Part shown: positions 9,549 through 23,781 of the stretch, piece after piece | How the letters are laid out: each line of letters starts with the position of its first letter | How positions within the stretch are numbered: position 1 is the first letter of the stretch | Source: Vineibacter terrae | GTDB lineage: Bacteria > Pseudomonadota > Alphaproteobacteria > Reyranellales > Reyranellaceae | NCBI RefSeq assembly: GCF_008039615.1 | Contig: NZ_VDUZ01000015.1 | Coordinates: 91,846-155,845, forward strand | Reading direction: 5' to 3' | DNA length: 64,000 nucleotides | Position numbers and translations under genes: made by a program | Notes under the pieces: model-generated | What the model saw: the letters and a program-made list of their open reading frames with translations, nothing else | The model's database searches: none | Told to the model about the DNA's origin: nothing

Positions 9549-12308
9549 CTACGCGACGCGCTCCAGCAGCGTGACGGGCAGGGTGCCCAGAACATCGCGC
9601 GGCATCAGGCGCTCGCTGGCCGCAAACGGCGCCCTCTCGTTGAGGACGTCCTTCCATGCCGCTTGCCGCAGCGATGGCGGCAGGACGACGGACGTGTCCT
9701 GCCACAGGTCCGGCCGAACCAGCGCCGCCTGCATGTCGGGATGCACGCGCAAGGGCAGGCGTGTCGCCACGACGACGACGGCGGCGTCTTCAAGCAGGCG
9801 TGCGAAGGCGATCACGCTGGCTCCATGGGGACCATCCGTCTGCAGGGGCAGGTATTCTCCCCGTGCAAACAGGGTGGGGCGGCGCCGACGCAAGTCGAGG
9901 GTGCGGGCGACCACGTGCTGCTTGATCGTCCCGTCACGCCAGTTGGCGAGGAGCGATGCGGCCGGCCCGGCGTGCTGCAGCAGCCGCTGGCGCAGCGCGA
10001 AGTCGACGGCCCGGCGGTTGTCAGGGTCGACCATGCTGAAATCCCACAGCTCCGTGCCCTGGTACAGGTCGGGCACCCCCGGCACCGTCATGCGGAGCAG
10101 GGCCTGTGTCAGGGCGTTCACCACGCCCGCGCGCTCGATCCGGCGCACGAGCTGGTGGACACTGTCGCGAAACGGCACATGCTCGCCAAGCGACCGCGTC
10201 AGGAACTGGCGGCAGGCATCCTCGTAGCGGACATCAGGCATCTGCCAGCTGGTGCGCCGCTTGGCTTCCCGCGTCGCCTTCTGCTGCCAGGCGGCGAGCC
10301 GCTCGATGTAGGCCGTGAGTCCCGCGCTGTCGCGGGGCTGCAGGTCCGGCGGCCAGGCGCCGACGATCATCTGGTAGAGCATCAGCTCGTCGGCGGGATC
10401 TGGGCCGGCGCCGACGTGCAGATGCCGGTTCATCGCCATCCAGCCACGCACGGCGTCGGCCCAGATCTGCGGCGTCTCGCTGAGGACGGCAAGGCGTGCG
10501 CGCGTGTCCTCGCCCCGCTTGTGGTCGTGGGTGGCGGTTGCGAGCAGCGCGTCGGGAAATGTCTCCAGGCGCTGCCGGCAGGCGGCGTCGAATGCCGCGG
10601 GCGAGAGCGCAAACTGCGAGGGTGACGCGCCGACCTCGTTGCGCGACAGCAGGCATCCATAGCGATAGAACGCCGTGTCCTCGACGGCCTTGGCGGCCAG
10701 CGGCGCGGAGAGCTTCTGCAGCTGCAGCGCCAGATGGTGCTGCCGGTCCGGCGTCGCCAGGAATCCAGGCCGGCCGAGCGCGCGGGCAACGAGGCGCAAT
10801 GCCGGCCGGTCCGGCGGGGCGATACGCCGCCACGCGCCACGCAGCGCCGTCGCCAGCACGGCGCGGTCATCCTTGTCCAGGGGCGGGCCACCATACAGCC
10901 GGTACACAGGCAGATGGACAAGCAGGGCGCCCAGGGCGCGCTGCACGGCGCTGGGCGACATATCCCGGGCCGTCGGATCCTGCGCCATGAAGCCGATCAG
11001 CTCGGCTGCGACCGCATCGAAGGCGCCGACAAAAGCCGTGCTCAGCTGCTCTCGCTTGGCGGCATGCGCTGCGTCCTCGAAGTCGCCGGACTGGTTCGCG
11101 ATGTCGCGCCACAGGGCCGCGAGCGCGGCCTCGCCGTCCGGGTCGTGCTGCAGCGCCGAGACCTCGCTCATGAAGTCGTAGCCGGTCGTGCCGTCGGTCC
11201 GCCACGAGGCGCGCAGCTGCTCCCCGGGCGCCAGGATCTTCTCGACGACGACATAGGGTGTGCCGGCAGGCGCATCGCCGGTCCGCCGGCCGGCGAGCGC
11301 CTCGAGCCGCTCCCTCAGCCGGCGGCAATAGCCCTGCGGGTCGGCCACGCCGTCGACGTGATCGACACGCACGCCGTCGATCAGCCCTTCACCGAAGAGC
11401 CGCAAGATCAAGGCGTGCGTTGCGTCGAATACGCGTGGCAGCTCGGCCCGCAGGGCCGCCAGGCCGTTGACGTCGAAAAAGCGGCGCCAGTTGATGCGGT
11501 CGGCCGCGAGGCGCCACCAGCAAAGGCGGTAGTGCTGCTGCTCCAGCAGCGCATGCAGCCGCTGCCGTCCCTCATGATGCCGGCCATCGAAGCCGGCCAG
11601 CAGCGTGTCCATCGCCGTGCCGCCGTCGCTGCCCGCAGCGCGTTCCTGCAGCAGATGGCGCAGCTCGGCCATCGCGCGCCGCGTCGCACGACGATTGCGA
11701 GGGCCGGCGAGCGTCCGGGAGAAATAGCCCGCAAGCTCATGAAAGGCGGGGCTGCCTTCCAGGACGCCGGCGTAGGTCCGCGGCGCCAGGGGAAACCGAT
11801 GATGGTAGTAGGCGGCGAACAGCCGCCCGTCCTGGGGATCAAATCGCAGCGCGATCTCGCCGTCCCGCAGGCAATCGCCGTAGGGCCTGCCCAGGAACGG
11901 TGCGAGCACCTTGCCGTGCAGTGACGGATCGCGCGGCCGCCAGTCGATGTCGAAGAACGTCGCATGCAGGCTGTGGCGCCCCCACTCGAGGACGTCGAGC
12001 CACCAGGCATTGTCGTCGCCGCCGACAGCCATGTGGTTGGGCACGATGTCGAGGATCAGCCCCATGCCGTGGGCACGCAGAGCGGTCACCAGGCGGTGCA
12101 GGGCGGTCTCGCCGCCCAGCTCCGGGTTGATGGCACCGTGGTCGATCGTATCGTAGCCGTGGTTCGAACCCTTACGTGCTGCCAGCAGCGGCGATGCGTA
12201 GACGTGGCTGATGCCCAAGGCCGCGAGATACGGCACATGCGCCGCGGCGTCGTCGAGCGTGAAGCCGCGATGGAACTGCAGCCGGATGGTTGCCCGTGGC
12301 GCGGTCAT
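9549..12308 (-). CDS. treY: Malto-oligosyltrehalose synthase
   Basis: GH13 enzyme that isomerises the reducing-end alpha-1,4 bond of maltodextrins to the alpha,alpha-1,1 bond, giving maltooligosyl-trehalose for TreZ. It has 919 residues, within the TreY range. Nucleophile Asp316 lies in GVRVDHVDG, acid/base Glu356 in VVVEKIL, and the third carboxylate is Asp595 in THDHKRGED. The N-terminal motif ATIRLQFHRGFTLDDA is characteristic of TreY. Its ATG overlaps the malQ stop by four bases, and it is the last gene of the eight-gene glucan/trehalose block. All catalytic positions are intact. Confidence 0.96.
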   Translation of the reverse strand: MTAPRATIRLQFHRGFTLDDAAAHVPYLAALGISHVYASPLLAARKGSNHGYDTIDHGAINPELGGETALHRLVTALRAHGMGLILDIVPNHMAVGGDDNAWWLDVLEWGRHSLHATFFDIDWRPRDPSLHGKVLAPFLGRPYGDCLRDGEIALRFDPQDGRLFAAYYHHRFPLAPRTYAGVLEGSPAFHELAGYFSRTLAGPRNRRATRRAMAELRHLLQERAAGSDGGTAMDTLLAGFDGRHHEGRQRLHALLEQQHYRLCWWRLAADRINWRRFFDVNGLAALRAELPRVFDATHALILRLFGEGLIDGVRVDHVDGVADPQGYCRRLRERLEALAGRRTGDAPAGTPYVVVEKILAPGEQLRASWRTDGTTGYDFMSEVSALQHDPDGEAALAALWRDIANQSGDFEDAAHAAKREQLSTAFVGAFDAVAAELIGFMAQDPTARDMSPSAVQRALGALLVHLPVYRLYGGPPLDKDDRAVLATALRGAWRRIAPPDRPALRLVARALGRPGFLATPDRQHHLALQLQKLSAPLAAKAVEDTAFYRYGCLLSRNEVGASPSQFALSPAAFDAACRQRLETFPDALLATATHDHKRGEDTRARLAVLSETPQIWADAVRGWMAMNRHLHVGAGPDPADELMLYQMIVGAWPPDLQPRDSAGLTAYIERLAAWQQKATREAKRRTSWQMPDVRYEDACRQFLTRSLGEHVPFRDSVHQLVRRIERAGVVNALTQALLRMTVPGVPDLYQGTELWDFSMVDPDNRRAVDFALRQRLLQHAGPAASLLANWRDGTIKQHVVARTLDLRRRRPTLFARGEYLPLQTDGPHGASVIAFARLLEDAAVVVVATRLPLRVHPDMQAALVRPDLWQDTSVVLPPSLRQAAWKDVLNERAPFAASERLMPRDVLGTLPVTLLERVA

Positions 12309-14392
12309 TGGGCTCGCCGGCTGGACGACAGCGCGTCGAGCCGCAGTCGGACCGCGGGGTCCTGCATCAGGCGGTCGACCGCGAGCGGCAGCCGGCGCCG
12401 CCAGTTGGGATGGGTTTCGATGGTTCCCGGCAGGTTCGGTTGCTCGACCAGTCCCAGGATGTCTTCCAAGGGCAGCAGCGCCAGCGTGCAGGGCGTGCTG
12501 CCGACGAAAGCCGCGATGGCGCGCAGCACATCCTGGGGGGCGTCGCGCGCAGGCGGCTCACCCTGGGCAACGCCAGCCTTGCACAAGGTGCTCCACAACG
12601 CCTTGCGGTCGGCCTGCCGGTCCTCCTGCAAGCCTGCCGCCGTGTCGTCCGCACCCAGGAGGCCGAGGCGGTCGCGCCACTCGATGTCCCGCCCCGCCCA
12701 CCAGCCGGCGATGGTCGGCAGATCATGCGTGGAGCTGGTGGCCACTGTCTCCGCGGGCCATCGTTGCGCTGGCACGAAGCCGGTGCTGCGGCGCTCGAAC
12801 CACAGCACGCGCGTGCCCAGGATGCCGGCGTCGCGCAGCGTTGAGCGAAAGCCGTGCGGCACGGTGCCGAGGTCTTCGCCGATCACCAGCGCCCTGTGAC
12901 GCCAGGATTCGAGCGCCACGAGACGCAGCAGATCATGCAAGGGATGGGTCAGATAGACTCCGTCGCGCGCCGATGCGCCGTGCGGGACCATCCATAGGCG
13001 CTTCAGGCCCAGCACATGGTCGATACGCACGCCGCCGGCGTGGCGCAGCACGGCCCGCAGCAGGTCGAGGAACGGCGCATAGCCCGTCTGCTGCAGCGCG
13101 TGCGGCGAGAACGTCGTCAATCCCCAGTCCTGCCCGAGCGGATTGAAGAGATCCGGCGGTGCGCCGACCGACAGCGTCGGCAGCATCTCCCGCTGATGGC
13201 CCCAGGCATGACTGCCGGCCGAATCGGTGCCCACCGCAAGATCGGCGATCAGGCCGAACCGCATGCCGCCGTCGATCGCCGAAGCCTGCGCCTTGGCCAA
13301 GCCCAGCGCCGCGCGCCACTGGAGGAAGGCGTGGAACGCGACATCGTCATTGCTGCCGCGCGCGAAGGCGGCGACGGCGTCGCTGCCGGGATCGCGAAAT
13401 CCTTCAGGCCATGTCTGCCAGTGGAAGCGGCTCGTGTCCTCGCGCAGCACGCGGGCCTGCAACGCCTCGAACCGCGCGTGCCGCTCGAGCGCGACACCCT
13501 GCGCGTGCCTGAACGCGGCGAAATCACGCCCTAGGGGGGCATCGGGATACAGCAGGCCGCGTGCTGTCAGGGCATCGAATGCCTGGCGCATCAAGCTCAG
13601 CCGGGCGGCCGACACAGCCGGCCAATCGATCAGTTCAAGCGCCTCGCCATGCTGCATCCGCGCCGCCGGCTCGGCGTCCGGATCAACACCAGCCAGCTTG
13701 CAAAGCTCGATTACGTCGACATGAAGGACGTTCAAGAACAGGCGGTTGGATGGTGCGTAGGGGCTGTATCGCGCTGGGGCGTTGGCGAACATGGCGTGCA
13801 CCGGGCTGACCGCCAGCGCGTCGGCACCCTCCTTCGCCAGCGCACGGGCAAGCACGGCCAGCGCGCCATAGCTGCCGATGCCGCCGTCGCCGGCCTGGCG
13901 CAGCGCATAGAGCTGAGCGGTCGCGCCCCAGGTGCGCGCGCGACCGGGGCTGTCGGCAATGCCGAAGCAGCGGTGCGGCGCAACCGCCAGCGTCGTCGCA
14001 CCATGATCCAGGACCAGCCGGTGGTATCCGCTCGCTGCGACAGGCGGCAGGGTGACCTTGCCGCCGGCGGCGACGGACGCCATGCCATCGATCTGCTGGC
14101 CATCCTCGCAGTCGATGCGGTACCGCGCCGGTGTCGCCGCTCCGGATGGCAGCACGACGGCGTCTCCTGCGACGGCTGTCACCAGGGCGGGCAGGGCGGC
14201 CGCCTTGGCCGAGGCCTTCAGCGCCGCACGGCTTTCGCGGACCTGCCGATCCGTCGCCACGGGCAAGCCCAGTGCCGTCAGGACGGCGCGCAGTGATTCG
14301 GGGTTGGTGGCTTGCGGATTGCCGAACGCATCCTTCCAATGAACCAGGATACCCGCCGCCTTGGCGAGAGAGGCAAGCGTGGGATCGATCAT
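12305..14392 (-). CDS. malQ: 4-alpha-glucanotransferase (amylomaltase)
   Basis: GH77 enzyme transferring maltosyl and longer units between alpha-1,4-glucans. It probably disproportionates short chains released by GlgX. It has 695 residues from the ATG at 14392, which overlaps the treZ stop by four bases. Upstream in-frame codons only mirror treZ. Catalytic residues are Asp458 (VRIDHVLGLKR), Glu506 (VIGEDLGTVP) and Asp557 (THDLPT). An N-terminal domain of about 200 residues precedes the barrel, as in bacterial MalQ. It is translationally coupled to treZ before and treY after. Confidence 0.95.
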   Translation of the reverse strand: MIDPTLASLAKAAGILVHWKDAFGNPQATNPESLRAVLTALGLPVATDRQVRESRAALKASAKAAALPALVTAVAGDAVVLPSGAATPARYRIDCEDGQQIDGMASVAAGGKVTLPPVAASGYHRLVLDHGATTLAVAPHRCFGIADSPGRARTWGATAQLYALRQAGDGGIGSYGALAVLARALAKEGADALAVSPVHAMFANAPARYSPYAPSNRLFLNVLHVDVIELCKLAGVDPDAEPAARMQHGEALELIDWPAVSAARLSLMRQAFDALTARGLLYPDAPLGRDFAAFRHAQGVALERHARFEALQARVLREDTSRFHWQTWPEGFRDPGSDAVAAFARGSNDDVAFHAFLQWRAALGLAKAQASAIDGGMRFGLIADLAVGTDSAGSHAWGHQREMLPTLSVGAPPDLFNPLGQDWGLTTFSPHALQQTGYAPFLDLLRAVLRHAGGVRIDHVLGLKRLWMVPHGASARDGVYLTHPLHDLLRLVALESWRHRALVIGEDLGTVPHGFRSTLRDAGILGTRVLWFERRSTGFVPAQRWPAETVATSSTHDLPTIAGWWAGRDIEWRDRLGLLGADDTAAGLQEDRQADRKALWSTLCKAGVAQGEPPARDAPQDVLRAIAAFVGSTPCTLALLPLEDILGLVEQPNLPGTIETHPNWRRRLPLAVDRLMQDPAVRLRLDALSSSRRAQ

Positions 14393-16170
14393 GAGCTCGG
14401 GGCGGCTAGCAGGGCGATCAGGCTGAAAGGTGGGAGCGTGCCGTGCGGGCCGAGACGGCGCGCATCGTCGTCGGTGGCGAACACCACCTCTCCCTGGAGA
14501 GGTCCGCAGTTGGCAGGTCCCGCGGCCAGGTTGAAGGCGATCGTCAGTGCCGCGGCGTTGCCCAGCCGCCACGATGCGCGCACGGCAGCGTCGTCGACAG
14601 CCAGCGCCTCCAGGGCCTGGGCCCCGGGCAGGTGTGGCACGATCGCCTTGTGGCGGATCGCCAGGAGCCCGCGATACAGGGCGAGCCAGCCCTGATCGTG
14701 GCTCGATGCGGCCGACGGAGCCTGCGGATCGGAGGCGCGGTAGGTCGATGGCGCGTTGGGGTCGGGGATACGCGACCGCTCTTCAGGTGACTCGAACGCC
14801 GGGAAGCGCGCGAATTCCCGCCGCCGCCCTTCGCGGACAGCTTCCGCGAGCGCATCGGTATAGCTGGTGAAATACAGGAAGGGCTTGGTGCAGCCCCATT
14901 CCTCGCCCATGAAGACCAGCGGGATCTGGGGCGACAGCAGAAGCAACGCCGTTGCCGCCCGCAACGCCTCCGGCCGGCATAGGGTTGTGAGGCGCTCGCC
15001 GAAAGCGCGGTTGCCGATCTGGTCGTGGTTCTGAAGGAAGAGCACGAAGGACGTCGGCGGCAGATGGGCGCTGGGCTCGCCGCGTGCTTCGCCGCCGCGA
15101 TAGGCGGACGGTTCGCCCTGATACGAAAAGCCTTCCGCCAGGCAGCGCGCGACATGCTTGGCGGGCGCATCGGCATAGTCGGCATAGTAGCCCCCGCGCT
15201 CCTGCGTCAGCAGGACGTGCAGGGCGTGGTGGCCGTCATCATTCCACTGTGCGTCGAAGCCGCGTGTGAGATGGCCGGCGGCATTGCCGTCATGCTCGAG
15301 GACAAGATGAATATGCCGGTGGGGCTCGATTGCGCCGCGAACCGAGCGCGCAAGCTCGTCCAGCCAATCGGGCTCGGCAATCATGTGGACGGCATCCAGC
15401 CGCAAGCCGTCGAAGCGATATTCCTGCAGCCAGTAGAGCGCGTTTTCGATGAAGAACCACCGGACCTCCGGCAGGCGGAAATCGATGCCGGCGCCCCAGG
15501 GAGTCGGCTTGTCGGCGCTGAAGAAGCGCGATGCATAGGCGTTGAGGTAGTTTCCGTCGGGGCCGAAGTGGTTGTAGACGACGTCCAGGAACACCATGAC
15601 GCCAAGGCCATGGGCGGTGTCGATCAATGCCTTCAGCTCATCGGGCGTGCCATAAGCAGCGTCGGGCGCGAATGGCAGCACGCCGTCGTAGCCCCAGTTC
15701 CGGTCACCCGGAAAGTCAGCGATGGGCATCAGCTCGACGGCCGTCACGCCCAGCGCCGCCAGGGCCGGCAGCCGCTTCGCCAAGCCTGTGAAGCCGCCCA
15801 TCAGGCCGACATGCGTTTCGTAAAGGACCGTCTCGTGCCAGGGCCGGCCACACCAGTCGGCGTGCTGCCAGACATAGCCATGAGGATCGACGACGACGCT
15901 GGCGCCATGGACGTCATCTGCCTGGGCGCGCGCCGCCGGATCCGGCACGGCAAGGTCCGGCCGCACCCGATAACGATAGTGTGCAGACGCCGCGCAGGGG
16001 GCGACGATGCTGAACCACCCGCCGGCCTCGGGCTGCATCGCGATGGCAGGGAGGCCGTCAACCTCAAGCCCCACCGACTCGCAGTCCGGCGCCCATAGCC
16101 GAAAGCGCGTGCTGCCGTCCGGTTGGAGCGACGCGCCGAAGGGAAGTGCGTGCGAGAACCGATTGATCAC
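14389..16170 (-). CDS. treZ: Malto-oligosyltrehalose trehalohydrolase
   Basis: GH13 enzyme releasing trehalose from maltooligosyl-trehalose made by TreY, 593 residues. An N-terminal CBM48-like domain (about residues 5-95) is followed by the barrel. Asp259 is the nucleophile (GLRLDAVHM), Glu292 the acid/base (LVLEHDG), and Asp383 lies in QNHDQIGNRA. YETHVGLMGGFTG is a TreZ-type motif. The start is GTG at 16170, overlapping the glgX stop as GTGA. TreZ and TreY are separated by malQ but share one transcription unit. Confidence 0.96.
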   Translation of the reverse strand: MINRFSHALPFGASLQPDGSTRFRLWAPDCESVGLEVDGLPAIAMQPEAGGWFSIVAPCAASAHYRYRVRPDLAVPDPAARAQADDVHGASVVVDPHGYVWQHADWCGRPWHETVLYETHVGLMGGFTGLAKRLPALAALGVTAVELMPIADFPGDRNWGYDGVLPFAPDAAYGTPDELKALIDTAHGLGVMVFLDVVYNHFGPDGNYLNAYASRFFSADKPTPWGAGIDFRLPEVRWFFIENALYWLQEYRFDGLRLDAVHMIAEPDWLDELARSVRGAIEPHRHIHLVLEHDGNAAGHLTRGFDAQWNDDGHHALHVLLTQERGGYYADYADAPAKHVARCLAEGFSYQGEPSAYRGGEARGEPSAHLPPTSFVLFLQNHDQIGNRAFGERLTTLCRPEALRAATALLLLSPQIPLVFMGEEWGCTKPFLYFTSYTDALAEAVREGRRREFARFPAFESPEERSRIPDPNAPSTYRASDPQAPSAASSHDQGWLALYRGLLAIRHKAIVPHLPGAQALEALAVDDAAVRASWRLGNAAALTIAFNLAAGPANCGPLQGEVVFATDDDARRLGPHGTLPPFSLIALLAAPSS

Positions 16171-18278
16171 AACGCCTTTCCATCGATATGCGCGGCGAGC
16201 AGGACGATGCTGCGTGCCTCGACCCTCACCACGTCATGAACGGCATCGCGGCTTGCGCGCTCGATCGCAGCCGAGTCCAGGAGCGTCACCCAGGGCAATG
16301 CCGGCGCTGGCAGCTTGAAGTTCTGCCTGGCGGCACCGGCGTTCAGCAGCAACAGGGTCGCGTCGATGCCACTTCGTGCCACTCGGCAGGCCCGTCGCAG
16401 TGCCAACGTGTGGTCTTGGGGTTGGTTCCAGGCTTCGTCCGGCATCGGTCCGCCATCAACGTCGAACCAGCCGACATCCCGCAGCCCCGGCAGCAGCTCG
16501 ACCCTGCCATGGAGGAAGCGATCGCTCCGCAGGCTCGGATGGCTGCGGCGCAGCTCGAGCAGTCGGGCCGTGAACCGCATCATTGCCTGGTTCCTGCGAA
16601 GCCGCGCGGCGTCCCAGTCGGTCCAGGTCGTCTCGTTGTCCTGGCAATAGGCGTTGTTGTTGCCGTGCTGGGTTCGCCCGATCTCATCGCCGGCCAGCAG
16701 CATCGGCGTGCCATGCGAGAAGAGAAGCGTCGCCAGCATCGCGCGCTTGATGCGTTCGCGCACATCGATGATCGCGGGATCGTCGCTTGGTCCTTCAACG
16801 CCCCAGTTGGCGCTGAAATTCTCATTCTGTCCGTCGCGACTATCCTCGGCATTGGCCTCGTTGTGCTTCTGGCTGTAGCTCACGGCGTCCTGCAGCGTGA
16901 ATCCGTCATGCGCCGTGACGAAATTGATCGACGCCCAGGGCCGGCGTCCGTGATGCTCGAAGATGTCGCCGGATCCCAGCAACCGGGCCGCTAGCTCGGG
17001 CCGCTGCCCTTCGTCGCCGCGCCAGAAGCGCCGCACGCAGTCGCGGAACTTGTCGTTCCATTCGGCGAAGCCCGACGGATGGTTGCCGAGCTGATAGCCG
17101 CCGGGCCCCACGTCCCACGGCTCGGAGATCAGCTTGAGCCGGGACAGGACGGGATCCTGCCGCAGGGCATCGAAGAATCCCGAGCCGGGATCGAAACCGG
17201 AGGCCTCTCGGCCCAGATTGGCGCCCAGATCGAAGCGAAACCCGTCGACATGGAACATCGTGGCCCAGTAGCGCAGCGAGTCCATGACCATCTGCAGGAC
17301 GCGCGGATGCGGCAGGTTCAGGGTGTTGCCGCAGCCGGTATCGTTGACCAGCTGCCGCGGATTATCCGGCTGCAGGCGATAGTAGCTGGCGTGATCCAGT
17401 CCACGCAGCGACAGCGTCGGACCAGCCTCGCCGGCCTCGCAGGTGTGATTGTAGACGACATCGAGGATCACCTCGATGCCCGCTGCGTGCAGCCGCCGTA
17501 TGGCGATCTGCAGGCTCATGAGCGACCCGTCGGCCAGGTAGCGGGGCTCGGGCGCGAAGAAGCACAGCGTGTTGTAGCCCCAGAAGTTGCGCAGCCCTTT
17601 TTCGGCAAGGAAGCGATCCTGGAGGAACGCCTGAACGGGCAGCAGCTCGACGGCCGTCACGCCCAGCGTGTGGAGATGGTCGATGAATCTCGGATCGGCC
17701 AGCGCCGAGAATGTTCCACGGTCGGGAACGACGATGTCGGGATGACGGATCGTGGCGCCCCGGACATGCATCTCATAGATGACGCTCTGCGCCCACGGGA
17801 TGTCCGGCCGTTTGTCGTTCTCCCAGCTGAACATATCGTCGACGGTGACGATGGCCCGCGGCATGGCGGCGGCGCTGTCGCGCCGGTCGAACGACAGATC
17901 GCCGCGCGGGCTACCAACGCGGTAGCCGAAGAGGGCGTCGGTCCACCGCACCTCTCCGGCGATGCGCTTGGCGTACGGGTCCAGCAGCAGCTTGTGCGGG
18001 TTGAAACGATGGCCATGCCGGGGCTCGTAGGGGCCGTGAGCTCGGTAGCCGTACATCAATCCGGGTCGTGCGTCGGGCAGATAGCCGTGCCACACTTCGT
18101 CGGTGCATTCCGGCAGCGCCAGCCGCGCCACTTCCTTGCGGCCGGAGGCGTCAAAGACGCACAACTCGATCTTGTGCGCGTGGGCGGAGAAGACCGCAAA
18201 GTTGACCCCCAGGCCGTCCCAGGTCGCGCCGAAGGGATAGGGCCGGCCCGCCAGCAGACGATCGGCAATGGGGACCAT
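16167..18278 (-). CDS. glgX: Glycogen debranching enzyme (isoamylase type)
   Basis: GH13_11 enzyme hydrolysing alpha-1,6 branches of limit dextrin, 703 residues. An N-terminal CBM48 domain begins PFGATWDGLGVNFAVFSAHA. Catalytic residues are Asp350 (FRFDLGAN), Glu386 (LISEPWDVG) and Asp458 (TAHDGFTLQD). It starts three bases after the glgB stop and overlaps treZ by four bases. Freed linear chains would feed MalQ, GlgP and TreY, whose genes lie in the same block. Confidence 0.95.
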   Translation of the reverse strand: MVPIADRLLAGRPYPFGATWDGLGVNFAVFSAHAHKIELCVFDASGRKEVARLALPECTDEVWHGYLPDARPGLMYGYRAHGPYEPRHGHRFNPHKLLLDPYAKRIAGEVRWTDALFGYRVGSPRGDLSFDRRDSAAAMPRAIVTVDDMFSWENDKRPDIPWAQSVIYEMHVRGATIRHPDIVVPDRGTFSALADPRFIDHLHTLGVTAVELLPVQAFLQDRFLAEKGLRNFWGYNTLCFFAPEPRYLADGSLMSLQIAIRRLHAAGIEVILDVVYNHTCEAGEAGPTLSLRGLDHASYYRLQPDNPRQLVNDTGCGNTLNLPHPRVLQMVMDSLRYWATMFHVDGFRFDLGANLGREASGFDPGSGFFDALRQDPVLSRLKLISEPWDVGPGGYQLGNHPSGFAEWNDKFRDCVRRFWRGDEGQRPELAARLLGSGDIFEHHGRRPWASINFVTAHDGFTLQDAVSYSQKHNEANAEDSRDGQNENFSANWGVEGPSDDPAIIDVRERIKRAMLATLLFSHGTPMLLAGDEIGRTQHGNNNAYCQDNETTWTDWDAARLRRNQAMMRFTARLLELRRSHPSLRSDRFLHGRVELLPGLRDVGWFDVDGGPMPDEAWNQPQDHTLALRRACRVARSGIDATLLLLNAGAARQNFKLPAPALPWVTLLDSAAIERASRDAVHDVVRVEARSIVLLAAHIDGKAL

Positions 18279-18281
18279 CTA

Positions 18282-20472
18282 TCAGCCGCCCTGGCGCAGC
18301 AGGACGGTGGCCAGCGGCGGCAGGGTGAGCGTGAGCGATGCTGGAAGGCCGTGCGCTTCCACGTCCGTTGCCATGACGATTCCCCCATTGCCGACATTGG
18401 AGCCGCCGTAGACGGCCGCATCACTGTTCAGGAGCTCGTGCCACAGGCCAGCGGCCGGAACCCCCAGCCGATATCCGTGGCGCGGGACGGGCGTCATGTT
18501 GCAGACGCACAGGATGGTGCGGTCGCCGGCATGTCCGTATCGCAGGAAGGCGAACACGCTCTGGTCGCGATCGTCCACCACCACCCAGTGGAAGCTGCCG
18601 GGATCGCTGTCCAGGCGATGCAGGGCGCCTTCGACGCGGTAGATCCTGTTGAGGTCGCGCACCAGCATCTGCACGCCGCGATGCATGGGATCGTCAAGCA
18701 GATGCCAGTCGAGCTGGGCGTCGTGGTTCCATTCCCGCTCCTGCGCGAACTCGTCTCCCATGAACAGCAGCTTCTTGCCCGGATGGGCCCACATGAAGCC
18801 GTAATAGGCGCGCAGATTCGCGAAACGCTGCCAGTGGTCGCCTGGCATCCGTCCGATGATCGATCGCTTTCCGTGCACCACCTCGTCGTGCGACAGCGGC
18901 AGCACGTAGCGCTCAGAAAAAGCGTAGACCGCGCTGAACGTGAACTCGTCATGGTGGTATCTGCGGTGGGTCGGATCGCGCCCGATGTACTGCAGCGAAT
19001 CGTGCATCCAGCCCATATTCCACTTGAACGTGAAGCCGAGGCCGCCCTCGCCGATCGGACGCGTCACGCCGGGCCATGCCGTCGATTCTTCGGCGATGGT
19101 CACGGCGCCGGGATAGCGCTGGGCGATCGTCTGATTGAGCTGGCGCAGGAACGCGACGGCTTCCAGATTCTCGCGGCCGCCGTAGATGTTGGGAATCCAT
19201 TCGCCGGCCGGCCGGCTGTAGTCGCGATAGAGCATCGAGGCCACGGCATCCACCCGCAGGCCATCGACGTGATAGTGCTCCAGCCAGTGCAGCGCGCTTG
19301 CGATCAGGAACGCGCGCACCTCGTGCCGTCCGTAGTTGTAGATCAGCGTGTTCCAGTCGCGATGGAAGCCCTCGCGCGGATCCTCGTGCTCGTACAGCGC
19401 CGTGCCGTCGAAGCGGACCAGGCCATGGGCATCGCTGGGGAAATGTCCTGGCACCCAGTCGAGCAGCACGCCGATACCGGCGCGATGGCAGCGATCGATC
19501 AGGCGCGCCAGGCCGACCGGCGGGCCCAGTCCGCCCAATGGCGAGAACATCCCGATCGGCTGATAGCCCCAGGAGCCCGCGAACGGGTGGTTCATGACCG
19601 GCAGCAGCTCCAGGTGGGTGAAGCCCATGTCGGCCGCGTAGGGCACGAGCCGATCGGCCAGGCCGTCCCAATCCAGGGATCGGCCATCCGGCCGCATCCA
19701 TGACAAGGCATGGACCTCGTATGCCGAGATCGGCGCGGTCGCGGACTGGCGGCTGGCGCGCTCGTGGCACCATGCCTGGTCGGTCCAATGGAAGGGGGCA
19801 GCATCGGCGACGACCGAGGCGGTCGCCGGCGGCGGCTCGCTGGCACGCGCGACGGGATCGGCCTTCAACGGCAGTGGCGTGCCCGAGGGGCCGATCAGCT
19901 CGTACTTGTAGGGCGCGCCCACGACGAGGCGGGGGATGAAGATCTCCCAGACGCCGGCCCCGTGGCGCCGTCGCATCGGATGCCGGCGCCCATCCCATTG
20001 ATTGAAATCGCCGACCACGGAGACGCGGCGTGCGTTGGGGGCCCAGACCGCAAAGCGGACGCCCCGCACGCCCTCGACCGCCATGGGCACGGCGCCGAGG
20101 CAGGACGACAGGTCCTGATGCGTGCCCTCGGCGATCAGATGGAGGTCGAGCTCGCCGACCAAAGGACCAAACGAATAGGGATCCTCCGTCTCCTGCACGG
20201 CGCTGCCCCAATCGATGCGCAGCACGTAGGGTCGTCTGTTCTTGGCCGGTCCGCAGAACACGCCGCCGGGATGCACCTCCGTCAGCGTGCCCAGCGCCTC
20301 GCCGGTGTCCCGGGCCAGCACGTCGACCCGGCAGGCGCCCGGGAGGAAGGCGCGGATGGTGTGGCCGCCAGGGCCGTCATGGGGCCCCAGCACGGCGAAC
20401 GGGTCGCCGGCGTGCCCGCTGACCAGCGCATCGATGACGCCGGTGTCGATGGCTGCGTGCTGAACCATGGCC

Positions 20473-20480
<8 letters not shown>
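18282..20480 (-). CDS. glgB: 1,4-alpha-glucan branching enzyme
   Basis: GH13_9 enzyme creating alpha-1,6 branches, 732 residues. Two N-terminal beta domains (about residues 20-120 and 125-225) precede the barrel. Asp411 is the nucleophile ([14 protein letters not shown]), Glu464 the acid/base (TIAEESTAW), and Asp532 lies in [15 protein letters not shown] at 20480 overlaps the treS end by eight bases; a second ATG four codons on (20468) is also possible. Placement after glgE and treS fits a GlgE-GlgB pair building branched glucan. Confidence 0.96.
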
Positions 20481-23778
<3,298 letters not shown>

Positions 23779-23781
23779 GGA